DNA from: Streptomyces sp. NBC_00285 | GTDB taxonomy: Bacteria; Actinomycetota; Actinomycetes; Streptomycetales; Streptomycetaceae | DNA: 64,000 bases | Direction of reading: 5' to 3' | Assembly: GCF_036174265.1 (NCBI RefSeq) | Contig: NZ_CP108055.1 | Coordinates: 5,580,001 to 5,644,000 of the forward strand | Shown: in pieces, positions 1 to 8,714 of the stretch | Layout of the letters: every line of letters begins with the position of its first letter | Numbering within the stretch: the stretch's first letter is position 1 | Position numbers and translations under genes: made by a program | Notes under the pieces: generated by a model | Told to the model about the DNA's origin: nothing | Databases searched by the model: none | What the model saw: the letters and a program-made list of their open reading frames with translations, nothing else

Positions 1-258
1 GTTGCCCGCGTCCCACGCGGTGCGGAAGGCCGGGGTGCGCTCGAAGTCGTGCACGAAGGGCCGCAGCGGCTCGCCGACCTCGCCCTCCACGGCGTCCCGT
101 ACGGCCGGGTCGGCGGCGAGGGGCGCCATCGCGGTGACGTACCGGCCCGTGTCGGCGAGGCCGTACACCACCCAGGCCGCCAGCGCACCGAAGGGCACCA
201 GGAGACAGGCCAGGGCGATCAGTACGGCCGACAGGGCCGTCCTCAGTCGGGTGGACAC
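1..258 (-). CDS. Membrane protein, 3' end cut by window edge
   Basis: Reading leftwards from GTG 258, an open frame of 86 codons runs off the window. The start is supported by a GGAGG ribosome site about 5 nt upstream (near 263-268). The N-terminus is basic and then hydrophobic (roughly residues 5-30, with LSAVLIALACLLVPFGAL), followed by a hydrophilic stretch typical of an extracytoplasmic segment. It looks like a membrane-anchored protein with a large outer domain, but the family cannot be named from this fragment. It is divergent from the secreted SH3 protein at 450, so the 190 nt between them should hold both promoters. Confidence 0.7.
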   Translation of the reverse strand, partial: MSTRLRTALSAVLIALACLLVPFGALAAWVVYGLADTGRYVTAMAPLAADPAVRDAVEGEVGEPLRPFVHDFERTPAFRTAWDAGN

Positions 259-449
259 CCCTCCAGGCAAGGCCGCCCGGGGCCGGGGCGCGAGCGGCGC
301 GCGTACATCCGGGCGCACGCCGTCCGCCGAACGGGTGATGACCCCGCCGGGCCGTTGCCGGGCCCTTGCCGGAACCGGCTCCTCCGTTCTCCGGTGGAGG
401 GTTCACCCGAACGGGTGTCTCATGGATCTGGGGAAGAAGGAGGCCGATC

Positions 450-1007
450 ATGCGCACCACTACGGCCCTGCGGACCCTGGCCGTGGCCATGTCCACCGGC
501 GCGACGCTCGCCGTCACCGCGGTGGGCACGTTCGCTGCGGCAGCCCCGCCCACCTACGCCGACGGCCACGGTGGCCACGGTGGCGGCGGTCCGATCTGGG
601 GCACCATCGTGTCCCGCACCGCGCTCAACGTGCGGGCCGAGCCCACCACCCACTCCGTCGTCGTCGACCGGCTCTCACCGGGCAGTCAGGACCGCGTCGA
701 GTGCATGGTCCGCGGGCAGAGCGTCAACGGCAACCCGTACTGGTACTGGTTCACCGGCGCCCAGGGCTGGGTCAGCGCCGACTTCGTCGACACCGGCGGA
801 CGTCCCGTGCCGGCCTGTGCCGACCCGTGCCCGCAGTGGAAGAACGACAACTGGAGCAACGCCGACTGGAACGACCCGAGCTGGAACTCCGGTTCCGACT
901 CCTGGGCAGCCTCCGGCTCCGTCTCCTGGAGCGTTTCCGGCTCCTGGAGCTGGAGCGCGGCCGGATCCTCGTCGGACGTCTGGGACTGGATCCCGGGCGT
1001 CCGGTGA
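450..1007 (+). CDS. Secreted bacterial SH3-domain protein with Trp/Ser tail
   Basis: 185 aa. ATG 450 follows an AGAAGGAGG ribosome site (434-443), which rules out the longer frame from 366. Residues 1-37 form a Sec signal peptide (MRTTT start, cleavage probably after FAAAAPPTYA). After a Gly/His linker, residues about 52-115 resemble a bacterial SH3 (SH3b) domain: 'SRTALNVRAEPTTHS' is the usual opening and 'GWVSADFV' the usual closing strand. Such domains commonly bind cell-wall peptides. Cysteines in the domain (ECM, PACADPCP) may form disulfides. The last 60 residues are low complexity, rich in Trp, Ser and Asp, with repeated SW/SGS units. No anchor motif is present, so the protein is probably released or wall-associated. 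Confidence 0.8.
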   Translation: MRTTTALRTLAVAMSTGATLAVTAVGTFAAAAPPTYADGHGGHGGGGPIWGTIVSRTALNVRAEPTTHSVVVDRLSPGSQDRVECMVRGQSVNGNPYWYWFTGAQGWVSADFVDTGGRPVPACADPCPQWKNDNWSNADWNDPSWNSGSDSWAASGSVSWSVSGSWSWSAAGSSSDVWDWIPGVR

Positions 1008-1098
1008 GCGGAGGGATGAGGGATGAGGGAACGCGCGGACCCCGGCGGGCAGTCGGCCGGGGTCCACGTGTGTGCGCCGGGGTTCTCGCGGATCGGTC

Positions 1099-1536
1099 CT
1101 AGCGGATCCGGTTGCCCTCGCCGTCCTCGTGTGTGTAGTAGCGGTAGAAGAACACGAGGAACACTCCCGCCGTGACCGCGAGCCCCAGGGCAGTCGACCG
1201 CAGCACGCTCTCCCCGCTCTGGCTGTACAGGAACCCGACGGCCGCACCGGCGAACGCCGACTTGACCCCCGAGTGCAGCTCCCGCTTCAGCAGCGGAGCG
1301 AACGTGGCCACCGCGAGGCACAGCACGACGAACGCCAGCGCGGTCACGAAGCCGAACAGGATGTTCCAGCCGGTGATCGGCCCGCCGTCACGGCGGTTCG
1401 CCGCGGCCCAGTAGCCGTAGACGAGACCCAGCACGACGGGGACGCCGTAGCGGGCCGCCAGGTGGATCCTCGGGCTGAACACGTCGGGTGTGCGGGCCGG
1501 CCCGGTCAACGCGCCGACAGGTGCCGCATGAGCCAT
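1099..1536 (-). CDS. Small integral membrane protein, unknown function
   Basis: 145 aa. ATG 1536 is preceded by AGGAG about 8-10 nt upstream. Four hydrophobic segments are visible: VPVVLGLVYGYWAA, ITGWNILFGFVTALAFVVLCLAVA, SAFAGAAVGFLYS and ALGLAVTAGVFLVFFYRYY. The C-terminus is short and charged (HEDGEGNRIR). It resembles small Streptomyces membrane proteins of unknown role. Its 3' end faces the SH3 protein gene and its 5' end faces the gene at 1726. Confidence 0.75.
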   Translation of the reverse strand: MAHAAPVGALTGPARTPDVFSPRIHLAARYGVPVVLGLVYGYWAAANRRDGGPITGWNILFGFVTALAFVVLCLAVATFAPLLKRELHSGVKSAFAGAAVGFLYSQSGESVLRSTALGLAVTAGVFLVFFYRYYTHEDGEGNRIR

Positions 1537-1725
1537 GAGAGCACTCCTCTCTCTCCGCCCCCGACTACCAGAGCACACCTGGGCGCAGGCGCTGGCAAGT
1601 CGAATGACGGAGCACGTCCGACGAGCGGGCAGGAAAGGGACGTTTGCGGTCCCTGTAACTCCCCTTCGCAGCCGGAGCGGTTACCGTGCTGCGGTAAGTG
1701 ATCGACGGGGGATGGGGAGGGACCG

Positions 1726-2895
1726 ATGCCCGGGACCGTGCTGCTGCTCGCCGCCTCACCGGTGGGCAAGAGCTGTCTGGTGGACGCGGCGTCCGTCCTT
1801 CCCGTGCTCGCGGCCGTACCGCCCGCCGTGCTCTCCGGCACCGACACGGCCAACGTCGTCGAACTCGCCGACCCCCTGGAACCGCAGGCCGTCCTCACCC
1901 GGCTGCGCGCCGTCGCGGCGACCCCGGGGCCGCTCACCGTCTTCGTCGCCGGCCAGCTCGTCCTGGACCGCCGCCAGCACCTGCCCCACCTCGCGCTGGC
2001 CCGCACCACGCCGGCCACCGTCCGCTACACCGCGCTGCCCTGGCAGTGGATCCGCGAGGAGTTCCGGCTGCGGGCGCCGGGGACCACGACGCTCTTCCTC
2101 GACCTGCACGCCGACGCGGACGCCTGGGGATGGCTGCGGACACACACGCTCGACTCGGGGCGCAACAACGCGGTGCTCGGGCGGATCGCACCGCCGCCGT
2201 CGCGGCGTACGGTGGCGGCGCCGATGTACATGAGGACGCTCGCGACGATTCTGCGCAGCGGGTGGCGTCCGCCGGTCGAGCAGTTGCATCAGCAGGCGTT
2301 CGGGCGGCTGGGGCCGGACGCGTACGGGGACGTCGTGCTGTCGGTGCTGCCGGCTCCGGTGGCCGCCCCCGGGGGCTTCGCCTCCAGAGCGCCGTACCGG
2401 CCCGAACGGCCCCGCCCCCAGGCGCCGGCGGGGCCCGTGGTTCCGGCCAAGCCCGCCCAGCCGCCCCAGGTGGACCCCCACACCTACATCACCGCCGCCG
2501 TCCAGGCAGGCCGGCACCAGGACGCCGAAGCCGTCGCCGCCGCGCACGAGGAAGCCGCCGCACGCGCCCAGGGCCCCGCCTCCGAGCAGGCCCTGCACTG
2601 GTCCGAGGTCCGGGCGGATCTCGCGATGTTCGCGCGGGACTCGGCGCGCAGCTGCCGGATCTGGCTGACGGTGGCCGAGACCCGGCTGACCGCGGGGCAG
2701 GAGCCGGACTCGCCGACCGTGGAGAAGGCCGTCGACCGGGCCCACCACCAGTGGGGCCAGGTCCGTGACAAGACCCGGGCCCAGGAACTCGGCGCCCTGC
2801 TCGCGCAGTTGCGCGCCCGCGTCCCCGGCCGCCGCCCCGGCGCACTGGAGAACGTGCGCAGGCAGCTGCGGGAGTTGCAGGCGACGCCGTTCTAA
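1726..2895 (+). CDS. Conserved actinobacterial protein of unknown function
   Basis: 389 aa. ATG 1726 is preceded by GGGGAGGG. Residues 1-180 look like a compact alpha/beta domain: a hydrophobic first strand (MPGTVLLLAASPVGKS), 'LTVFVAGQLVL' and 'TTTLFLDLHADADAW'. 'SPVGKS' is not a full Walker A (no GxxxxGK[ST]), so nucleotide binding is not claimed. A Pro/Ala-rich linker (about 205-250) leads to a helical C-terminal part resembling TPR-like repeats (about 255-389). No signal peptide is seen, so it is probably cytoplasmic. Its stop codon overlaps the stop of the convergent amidohydrolase gene by 4 nt, leaving no room for a terminator. Confidence 0.65.
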   Translation: MPGTVLLLAASPVGKSCLVDAASVLPVLAAVPPAVLSGTDTANVVELADPLEPQAVLTRLRAVAATPGPLTVFVAGQLVLDRRQHLPHLALARTTPATVRYTALPWQWIREEFRLRAPGTTTLFLDLHADADAWGWLRTHTLDSGRNNAVLGRIAPPPSRRTVAAPMYMRTLATILRSGWRPPVEQLHQQAFGRLGPDAYGDVVLSVLPAPVAAPGGFASRAPYRPERPRPQAPAGPVVPAKPAQPPQVDPHTYITAAVQAGRHQDAEAVAAAHEEAAARAQGPASEQALHWSEVRADLAMFARDSARSCRIWLTVAETRLTAGQEPDSPTVEKAVDRAHHQWGQVRDKTRAQELGALLAQLRARVPGRRPGALENVRRQLRELQATPF

Positions 2896-4127
2896 CCGAG
2901 CATCGCCAGCGCGCCCGAGACGAGGGTGCGCACCCCCGGGGCGAGTGTCGACAGGTCGGGGGCGAACTGCGGGCTGTGGTTGCTGGGGACGGCGTCGAAC
3001 TTCTCCATCAGGTCCGCGCCCGGCGCGGCCTCCCAGACGTCGGCCGGGGTGGAGGTCACGAACCAGTAGGAGTAAGGGATTTCGCCGACCGCGAGCAGGG
3101 AGAAGTCCTCGCTGGCCATCGCCGGGCCGGAGTCGAAGACGGTGCCGGTGCCGAAGACCTCGCGGTGCACGGCGGCGACCCGGTGGTCGGTCTCCGGGTC
3201 GTTGACGGTGAGCGGGAACGTGCCGCCCGTCGTCACCTCAGGCTCGCGCGGGCAGCCCGCCGCAAGGCACTCCCCCTCGGCGATCCGGCGGATCGCGGCG
3301 AGCATCCGGCCTCGGACCGCCTCCGACTGGGTGCGCAGGTTCAGGGAGATGCGCGCGGTGGCGGGGATGATGTTCGCCGCCGTGCCCGCCTCGATGCGGC
3401 CCACGGTCAGGACGGCAGGATCGCTGGGCCTGATCTCCCGGCTGACGACCGTCTGGAGGCGCGTGACGATGTAGGCGGCCGTGACGACCGGGTCGACCGT
3501 CGTCTCGGGGCGCGAGCCGTGGCCGCCCCGGCCGTGCACCACGATCTCGACGTCCGTCGTCGCCGACATGATCAGTCCCGGCACGTGCGCGTACAGGCCC
3601 GCCGGGCCCGGTGTCACATGCTGGCCGAGCAGCACGTCCGGGCGGGGGAAACGGTCGTAGAGCCCGTCCGCGACCATCGCGGCGGCCCCGCCGCCGGCCT
3701 CCTCGGCGGGCTGGCCGACCAGGAGCAGCGTCCCGGACCAGGTGTCCCGTCCGTCCGCGAGCGCCTTCGCCGCGCCCGCCAGCCAGGTCACGTGCAGGTC
3801 GTGCCCGCAGGCGTGCATGACCCCGGGCGTCCCGGACGCGTACGGCAGTCCGGTCTGTTCCTGGACCGGCAGGGCGTCCATGTCGGCGCGGAGCAGGACC
3901 GTGGGTCCGTCGCCGTTGCGCAGGAGGCCCGCGACGCCGGTGCCGCCGATGCCCTCCGCGGTGTCGAAGCCGGCCGCCTTCAGGCGCTCCGCGAGCCGGG
4001 CGGCGGTGCGATGTTCCTGGAACGACAGTTCGGGGTGGCGGTGCAGGTCCCGGTAGAAGTCCTCCAGGGCGGGGACCGGGAGGTCCGCGGTGAGATCCAG
4101 GGCGGTGCGGGCGGCGGCAGAGGTCAT
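2892..4127 (-). CDS. M20-family amidohydrolase (N-acyl amino acid hydrolase type)
   Basis: 411 aa, the usual length for M20D amidohydrolases (hippurate/IAA-amino acid hydrolase class), which cleave N-acylated amino acids with a two-metal centre. Visible motifs are HRHPELSFQE near the N-terminus, RADMDALPVQ (80-89), the metal-binding HACGHD (105-110), GQPAEEAGGG and the lid-domain segment HGRGGHGSRP. The late 'MASEDFS' supplies a further metal ligand. No signal peptide is present, so it is cytosolic. The natural substrate cannot be told from sequence. The start ATG lies in an Ala-rich leader, so a slightly shorter N-terminus is possible. Confidence 0.9.
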   Translation of the reverse strand: MTSAAARTALDLTADLPVPALEDFYRDLHRHPELSFQEHRTAARLAERLKAAGFDTAEGIGGTGVAGLLRNGDGPTVLLRADMDALPVQEQTGLPYASGTPGVMHACGHDLHVTWLAGAAKALADGRDTWSGTLLLVGQPAEEAGGGAAAMVADGLYDRFPRPDVLLGQHVTPGPAGLYAHVPGLIMSATTDVEIVVHGRGGHGSRPETTVDPVVTAAYIVTRLQTVVSREIRPSDPAVLTVGRIEAGTAANIIPATARISLNLRTQSEAVRGRMLAAIRRIAEGECLAAGCPREPEVTTGGTFPLTVNDPETDHRVAAVHREVFGTGTVFDSGPAMASEDFSLLAVGEIPYSYWFVTSTPADVWEAAPGADLMEKFDAVPSNHSPQFAPDLSTLAPGVRTLVSGALAMLG

Positions 4128-4249
4128 GGACGTCAGCGTGTCACCCGTGCGGGTGTCTTCACCATGCCGGGAGCGGTGTCACGGGCACGGAGGGCGGCCG
4201 CCGACGCGAAGGGGGAGTGCGTCGGCGGCCGCGTCCGGGAGGTCCCGTG

Positions 4250-5026
4250 TCAGAACGCGGGGACCGCGGAAGGCCGGGCCTTGTTGATGTTGCTGAGGAA
4301 GTTCTTCCCGATCTGGAAGTTGGCGTGGCCCCAGTCGGTGTTGTTCAGCTTGCCCTGCAGGGTGCTGTTCAGCCCGCTGAAGTCGACCAGCGCGGGGGTG
4401 TCCCAGGAGCCGTTGCCCCAGGCCTCCGGGGTCTCGCCCCACTTGGCGAAGCGGAACGCGTGGGTGCTCGCACCGTCCTTGTGGTAGACGATCTCGACGT
4501 GGTTGCCGTTCATCGGCACCTCGCTGATCGGGTGGGTGCTGTAGCCGCCGTGCCGGGACGCGGCGAGGTAGCTGGGCTTCTCGTCGCCCTGCTTCTGGAA
4601 GACCACGGCGGACTCCCAGTCGTGGCGGTGGCCGAAGGCGTCGGCGCCGTTGAGAGTCTGGTCCTTCTCGAAGTACAGCGTGTACGCGTACGCGCACCAG
4701 CCGTTCCTGCACAGCGACTGCGCGTACGTGTTGGCCTTGCCGAGGTGATCGGAGCGGCAGCCACCGGTGATCGACCCACTGTTCTTGAGACCGCCGTTGA
4801 CGTTGCCGTTCGCATCGACGGCCGCCGCCGGGAAGCAGCTGTCCGAGTCGTAGTCGAAGTACGGCATGTACTTGTTCTGGAACGTGCTGCCGGTCCACGG
4901 GAGCGGGTTCAGGACGCCGGCGTTCGCGCTGCCGGTGAGGCCGACGGTGAGGGCGGCGACGCTGCCGGCGACGAGAGCGGCCCGGCCGAGACGGGACTTT
5001 CGGGTGCCCTTGAGTGCCTTGAACAT
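4250..5026 (-). CDS. NPP1/NLP-family secreted protein (necrosis-inducing type)
   Basis: 258 aa. ATG 5026 is followed by a long signal peptide with a basic n-region (MFKALKGTRKSRLGR) and a cleavage site near SANAG (residue 37). The mature protein carries the signature heptapeptide GHRHDWE (132-138) of necrosis- and ethylene-inducing-like proteins. In characterised cytolytic NLPs, residues of this motif coordinate the cation needed for binding plant sphingolipids. Four cysteines (64, 90, 106, 111) fit the four-Cys arrangement better than the two-Cys type. Other hallmarks are 'WCAYAYTLYFEKDQ', 'HDWESAVVF' and 'HVEIVYHKDG'. Not all family members are toxic, so activity is an inference. The gene is monocistronic and divergent from the STAND gene. 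Confidence 0.88.
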   Translation of the reverse strand: MFKALKGTRKSRLGRAALVAGSVAALTVGLTGSANAGVLNPLPWTGSTFQNKYMPYFDYDSDSCFPAAAVDANGNVNGGLKNSGSITGGCRSDHLGKANTYAQSLCRNGWCAYAYTLYFEKDQTLNGADAFGHRHDWESAVVFQKQGDEKPSYLAASRHGGYSTHPISEVPMNGNHVEIVYHKDGASTHAFRFAKWGETPEAWGNGSWDTPALVDFSGLNSTLQGKLNNTDWGHANFQIGKNFLSNINKARPSAVPAF

Positions 5027-5312
5027 GCGAGGTTTTCTCCAGTCACAAGCTGTGCCGGGGGGAATCCGGCGTGTGGGGTGCGGTGCGGAGCCGAGTGTGG
5101 TCCGGTGGGGCGTTGAACGGCACCCCGCTTCGTCAGATCAATCAATTCCGCCGCCGCCGACCTGGGGAAACGCGGACGCTGCGGAAAACCGACCATGTGC
5201 GGACACTTCCGCTCCACTTGCAGGAAACCCCCCTGCTTCCCGGCCTCTCGTAGGTTCATGGCGCCCGATGTCGCTTTCGCCGGGTGTGTCGGGTGTACGG
5301 AGGTGTGAGCGC

Positions 5313-7064
5313 ATGGGGCGTCCCGAGAGGCCGCTGGACCCGGGGACCGGTCCCGTCCAGCGGCTCGCGTACGAGTTGCGCGACCTGCGGAAGGCGGCGG
5401 GCGGTCCGTCGTACCGGGCGATGGCGCAGGGGGCGGGATTCTCGGCGACGACCCTGTCCCAGGCCGCCGCCGGCGAACGGCTGCCCTCGCTCGCCGTGGT
5501 CGAGGGGTACGTGCGCGCCTGCGGGGGCGACCCGAGCCAGTGGACGCCGCGCTGGAAGGAGGCGGAGGCGGAACTCGCCGGTGCCCCGTCCGGGCAGGCC
5601 ACGCGGGGACCGGCGCCCTATCGCGGCCTCGCCCGGTTCGAACCGGATCACCGGCACCTCTTCTTCGGCCGGGACCGGATGGTCGCCGAGGTCGCCGAAC
5701 TGGTCTGCGACCACCGGTTCGCCGCGCTGTCCGGCCCCTCCGGCAGCGGCAAGTCGTCCCTGCTGCGGGCCGGTCTGATCCCCCGGCTCCGGCAGGAGAT
5801 CGCCGAGCGCGGCCACCCCGCGGTGCTGCGGGTCCTCACACCGGGTCCGACCCCCGCCACCAGCCACGGCCACCTCCTCGCCCCGGCCAGGGGGGAGCCG
5901 GAGAGCTGGGTGGTGGTGGACCAGTTCGAGGAGGTCTTCACCCTGTGCCGCGATCCCCGGGAGCGCGCCCGCTTCGTCGACCTGCTGCTCACTGCCCGCG
6001 ACCCGGCGAGCCGGTTGCGCGTCCTGGTCGCCGTACGGGCCGACTTCCACGACCGCTGCGCCGAGCACCGCGGCCTCGCGGACGTCCTGCGCGGTGCCGG
6101 ACTGCCGCTCGGCCCGATGACGGCCCGGGAACTGCGGGAGGCGGTGGTGGGACCGGCCCAGGCGGTTGGGTGTCTCGTCGAACGGACGCTGACCGACCGC
6201 CTGGTGGACGAGATCCAGGGGGAGCCCGGCGGCCTGCCGATGCTCGCGCACGTCCTCCTGGAGACCTGGCGCCGCCGCAGGGGCCGCATGCTCACCCTCG
6301 CCGCGTACGAGTCCGCCGGCGGGGTGCGCGGCGCGATCGCGGCCAGTGCCGAGGAGATCTACGGCGCTCTGACACCGGCCCAGGCCCGCACCGCCCGCCA
6401 TCTGCTGCTGCGGATGGTCGTCCCCGGCGGCCAGGGCACCCCCGACACCCGCCGCCCGCTCGGCTGGGCCGAACTGGCCCAGTGGGCGGACCCGGACGTG
6501 CCGGCCGTCGTGGAGCGGCTGACCCGCGCCCGGCTGGTGACTGCGGGCGAGGACGGCGTCCAGCTCGCCCACGAGGCGCTCATCACCTGCTGGCCCCGGC
6601 TGCAGGGCTGGCTGGAGGAGGACCGCGAACGGCTGCGCCGGCACCGGACGCTCGCGGACGCGGCCCGCACCTGGCTGGACCACGACCGGTGCCCCGATGT
6701 CCTGTACCGGGGCACCGGGCTGTCCCGCGCCGAGGAGCTGTTCCCGGACCACCGGACCGATCCCGCGCTGACCGTGACCGAGCGGGCCTTCCTCGCCGCC
6801 GCCGTCCGTGCCCGCGAGACCGAACGCCGGGCCGCCGTCCGGGCCGGCCACAGACACCGCGTCCTGACGGCGTCCCTGTCTGCTCTGTCGGCCCTGCTGG
6901 CCGCCGCCCTGCTGTCGGAGTTCGCGGGCTGCTGCGAGCACGAGGACGACCGGCGCCCGTGCACCCGGAACGCGGCAGGCCGGGTCGCCGACCTCGCCGG
7001 GCCGACCCGGGCGCAGTGGCGGCCGTATCTGCCGCAGGTGCCGTACCGGCGCGGGTGCCGTTAA
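5313..7064 (+). CDS. HTH-nSTAND1 ATPase lacking WD40 repeats
   Basis: 583 aa. ATG 5313 is chosen because ACGGAGG lies just upstream; the frame is open further 5' but without a ribosome site. Residues about 12-75 form the XRE-like helix-turn-helix usual in these proteins (SYRAMAQGAGFSATTLSQAA). The nSTAND P-loop NTPase domain follows, with Walker A GPSGSGKS (141-148) and Walker B WVVVDQFEE (199-207). A winged-helix region ends with 'LAHEALITCWPRL'. One transmembrane segment (about 510-535) leads to a short Cys-rich tail (AGCCEHEDDRRPC). Full-length relatives normally continue into WD40 repeats that act as the sensor; here the frame stops and no repeat-coding sequence follows. It is probably a membrane-tethered signalling ATPase with unknown input. 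Confidence 0.82.
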   Translation: MGRPERPLDPGTGPVQRLAYELRDLRKAAGGPSYRAMAQGAGFSATTLSQAAAGERLPSLAVVEGYVRACGGDPSQWTPRWKEAEAELAGAPSGQATRGPAPYRGLARFEPDHRHLFFGRDRMVAEVAELVCDHRFAALSGPSGSGKSSLLRAGLIPRLRQEIAERGHPAVLRVLTPGPTPATSHGHLLAPARGEPESWVVVDQFEEVFTLCRDPRERARFVDLLLTARDPASRLRVLVAVRADFHDRCAEHRGLADVLRGAGLPLGPMTARELREAVVGPAQAVGCLVERTLTDRLVDEIQGEPGGLPMLAHVLLETWRRRRGRMLTLAAYESAGGVRGAIAASAEEIYGALTPAQARTARHLLLRMVVPGGQGTPDTRRPLGWAELAQWADPDVPAVVERLTRARLVTAGEDGVQLAHEALITCWPRLQGWLEEDRERLRRHRTLADAARTWLDHDRCPDVLYRGTGLSRAEELFPDHRTDPALTVTERAFLAAAVRARETERRAAVRAGHRHRVLTASLSALSALLAAALLSEFAGCCEHEDDRRPCTRNAAGRVADLAGPTRAQWRPYLPQVPYRRGCR

Positions 7065-7152
7065 CCCGTTCGGCCCAGTTCAGCGCGGCCCCGCGCGGGT
7101 GCCGCTGCTATCCACGAGGGAGGGGGAAGGCACCCACCGAAGGAAGGCCGGT

Positions 7153-7989
7153 ATGGCCAGCACCCTTTCCATCGACTTCACGCAGGGCCTCAACGACGCC
7201 TGGTCGAAAGTCGCCCAGTTCGTGCCGAAACTCGTCGCGTTCCTGATCATCCTGGCGATCGGCTGGTTCGTCTCCAAGCTGATCGCCCGCGTCCTGGACC
7301 GCGTCCTGCGCAAGGTCGGCTCCGAACGCCTCTCCGAACGCGCGGGCACCGCCAGGATGCTGCGGGACTCCGCGTACGACATGACGGGCATCGTCTGCCG
7401 GATCGTCTACTACGCGCTGATGCTGATCACCCTGCAGCTCGCGCTCGGCGTCTTCGGCTCGAACCCCGTCTCCACGATGATCAACTCCATCGTCGCCTGG
7501 CTGCCGCGGGCCATCGTGGCCGTGGTGCTGGTCGTGGTCGCGATGGCCATCGCCAACGCGGTCCGGGGCATCGTCGCGGGCGCCCTGTCGTCCGTCTCCT
7601 ACGGCCGTACGGTCGCCACCGTGATGTGGGCCTGCATTGTCGCGCTGGGCGTCATCGCAGCCCTCGGCCAGGCGGGCATCGCACGGGACGTCACCCGGCC
7701 GCTGCTGTACGCGGCGCTCGCCACGGTCGCGGGCATCCTGGTCGTCGGTGTCGGCGGCGGCATGATCCAGCCGATGCGGCAGCGCTGGGAGCGGGCCCTG
7801 ACCACGGTGGAGACCGAGTCCATGCGGGCCCGGGGCAGCATGGCCTCCTACCAGGCGGGCCGCGAGGACGCTCTGCGGAACCAGCCGGTCCAGGAGCGCA
7901 CGGACCTGCCGGGCCGCGGCACGGACATGCGGGGGCAGGGCGGGATGCCGGGCGGCGGCACCGACATGCGGGACCCCGACGGCATGTGA
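7153..7989 (+). CDS. Conserved TM-helix protein (MscS/CmpX-like)
   Basis: 278 aa. ATG 7153 follows GAAGGAAGG. It has the layout of the conserved TM-helix (PF05552-type) proteins related to small mechanosensitive channels: an N-terminal amphipathic segment (FTQGLNDAWSKVAQFVPKLVAF), then about five hydrophobic helices, with the repeated element 'IARVLDRVLRKVGSERLSERAG'. Gly-rich helices such as LATVAGILVVGVGGGM are typical. The C-terminal 60 residues are hydrophilic with imperfect repeats (GRGTDMRGQGGM, GGGTDMRDPDGM). No large cytoplasmic MscS beta-domain is seen, so gating by membrane tension is only a family inference. Confidence 0.78.
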   Translation: MASTLSIDFTQGLNDAWSKVAQFVPKLVAFLIILAIGWFVSKLIARVLDRVLRKVGSERLSERAGTARMLRDSAYDMTGIVCRIVYYALMLITLQLALGVFGSNPVSTMINSIVAWLPRAIVAVVLVVVAMAIANAVRGIVAGALSSVSYGRTVATVMWACIVALGVIAALGQAGIARDVTRPLLYAALATVAGILVVGVGGGMIQPMRQRWERALTTVETESMRARGSMASYQAGREDALRNQPVQERTDLPGRGTDMRGQGGMPGGGTDMRDPDGM

Positions 7990-8086
7990 TCCGGGGCGCG
8001 GCACTCCGGCCGGACTTGGGGGAACCTTTACCCGGGCCCGGCCGTTGCCGGGGTGAGATCACTCAACGAGTACCGAGGTGACGTCG

Positions 8087-8704
8087 ATGGCACTGTTCGA
8101 CCGGCTCAAGGACCAGGCCAAGAACCTGCAGCAGCAGGTCCAGGGCGGCCGCGGCACGACCGGTGGCCAGGGCGGCGCTGCGTCTCACGGTTCCCCGTAC
8201 GGAGCGACGCCCGCCGCCGGATCGCACGGCAGCGCTTCGCAGGGCAGCGGTTCGCGTGGCGGTTCGCGCGCCCAGCTCGTCGGGGTGCTCAAGACACAGC
8301 TGGGTTCCCTCAAGACCGAGCTGAAGAGCGGCGCGTACCGGGACGCCAGCATGGCGATGTGCGCGCTGGTCGCCGCCGCGGACGGCCAGGTGGACGGGTC
8401 CGAGATCCAGCAGATGGAGTCGCTGATCCTCGGCAACGAGGTGCTGCAGAACTTCCCGCCGGAGCAGCTGCGCACACGCTTCCACAAGCATGTGGACCAG
8501 CTCACCCGCAACTTCCCGCAGGGCAAGGCCGAGGCACTCCAGGACATCGCCAAGGCAGCCAAGAAGCCCACCGAGGCGCGTGCGGTGATCCAGACGGGCA
8601 TCGTCATCGCCGGCGCCGACGGCCACTTCTCCCAGGCGGAGCAGTCGGTCCTGCGCGAGGCTTGCGCGACCCTGGGCCTGTCGCCCGCGGAGTTCCAGCT
8701 CTGA
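8087..8704 (+). CDS. TerB-family tellurite-resistance-like protein
   Basis: 205 aa. ATG 8087 is preferred over GTG 8078 because the GAGG ribosome site (8075-8078) would overlap the latter. Residues 1-65 are a low-complexity Gln/Gly/Ser linker. Residues about 70-205 are an all-helical TerB domain: 'ASMAMCALVAAADGQVDGSEIQQMESLI' and its second half-repeat 'AVIQTGIVIAGADGHFSQAEQSVLREAC' both carry the acidic D-G-x-(V/F) turn thought to bind divalent metal. The domain is shared by phage-defence, stress and tellurite operons, but no other ter gene adjoins it. It is cytosolic and transcribed alone. Confidence 0.85.
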   Translation: MALFDRLKDQAKNLQQQVQGGRGTTGGQGGAASHGSPYGATPAAGSHGSASQGSGSRGGSRAQLVGVLKTQLGSLKTELKSGAYRDASMAMCALVAAADGQVDGSEIQQMESLILGNEVLQNFPPEQLRTRFHKHVDQLTRNFPQGKAEALQDIAKAAKKPTEARAVIQTGIVIAGADGHFSQAEQSVLREACATLGLSPAEFQL

Positions 8705-8714
8705 GGAGCTCCCG

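Noticed and set aside
5256..6941. 561-codon minus-strand frame opposite the STAND ATPase
   Set aside because: The plus-strand protein has Walker A and B motifs in the right order; the minus frame has none.
8023..8047. GGAAC...CGTT pattern upstream of terB resembling an ECF promoter
   Set aside because: Spacing and the downstream element are only approximate, and such short motifs occur by chance in GC-rich DNA. A similar weak match upstream of 40928 was discarded for the same reason.
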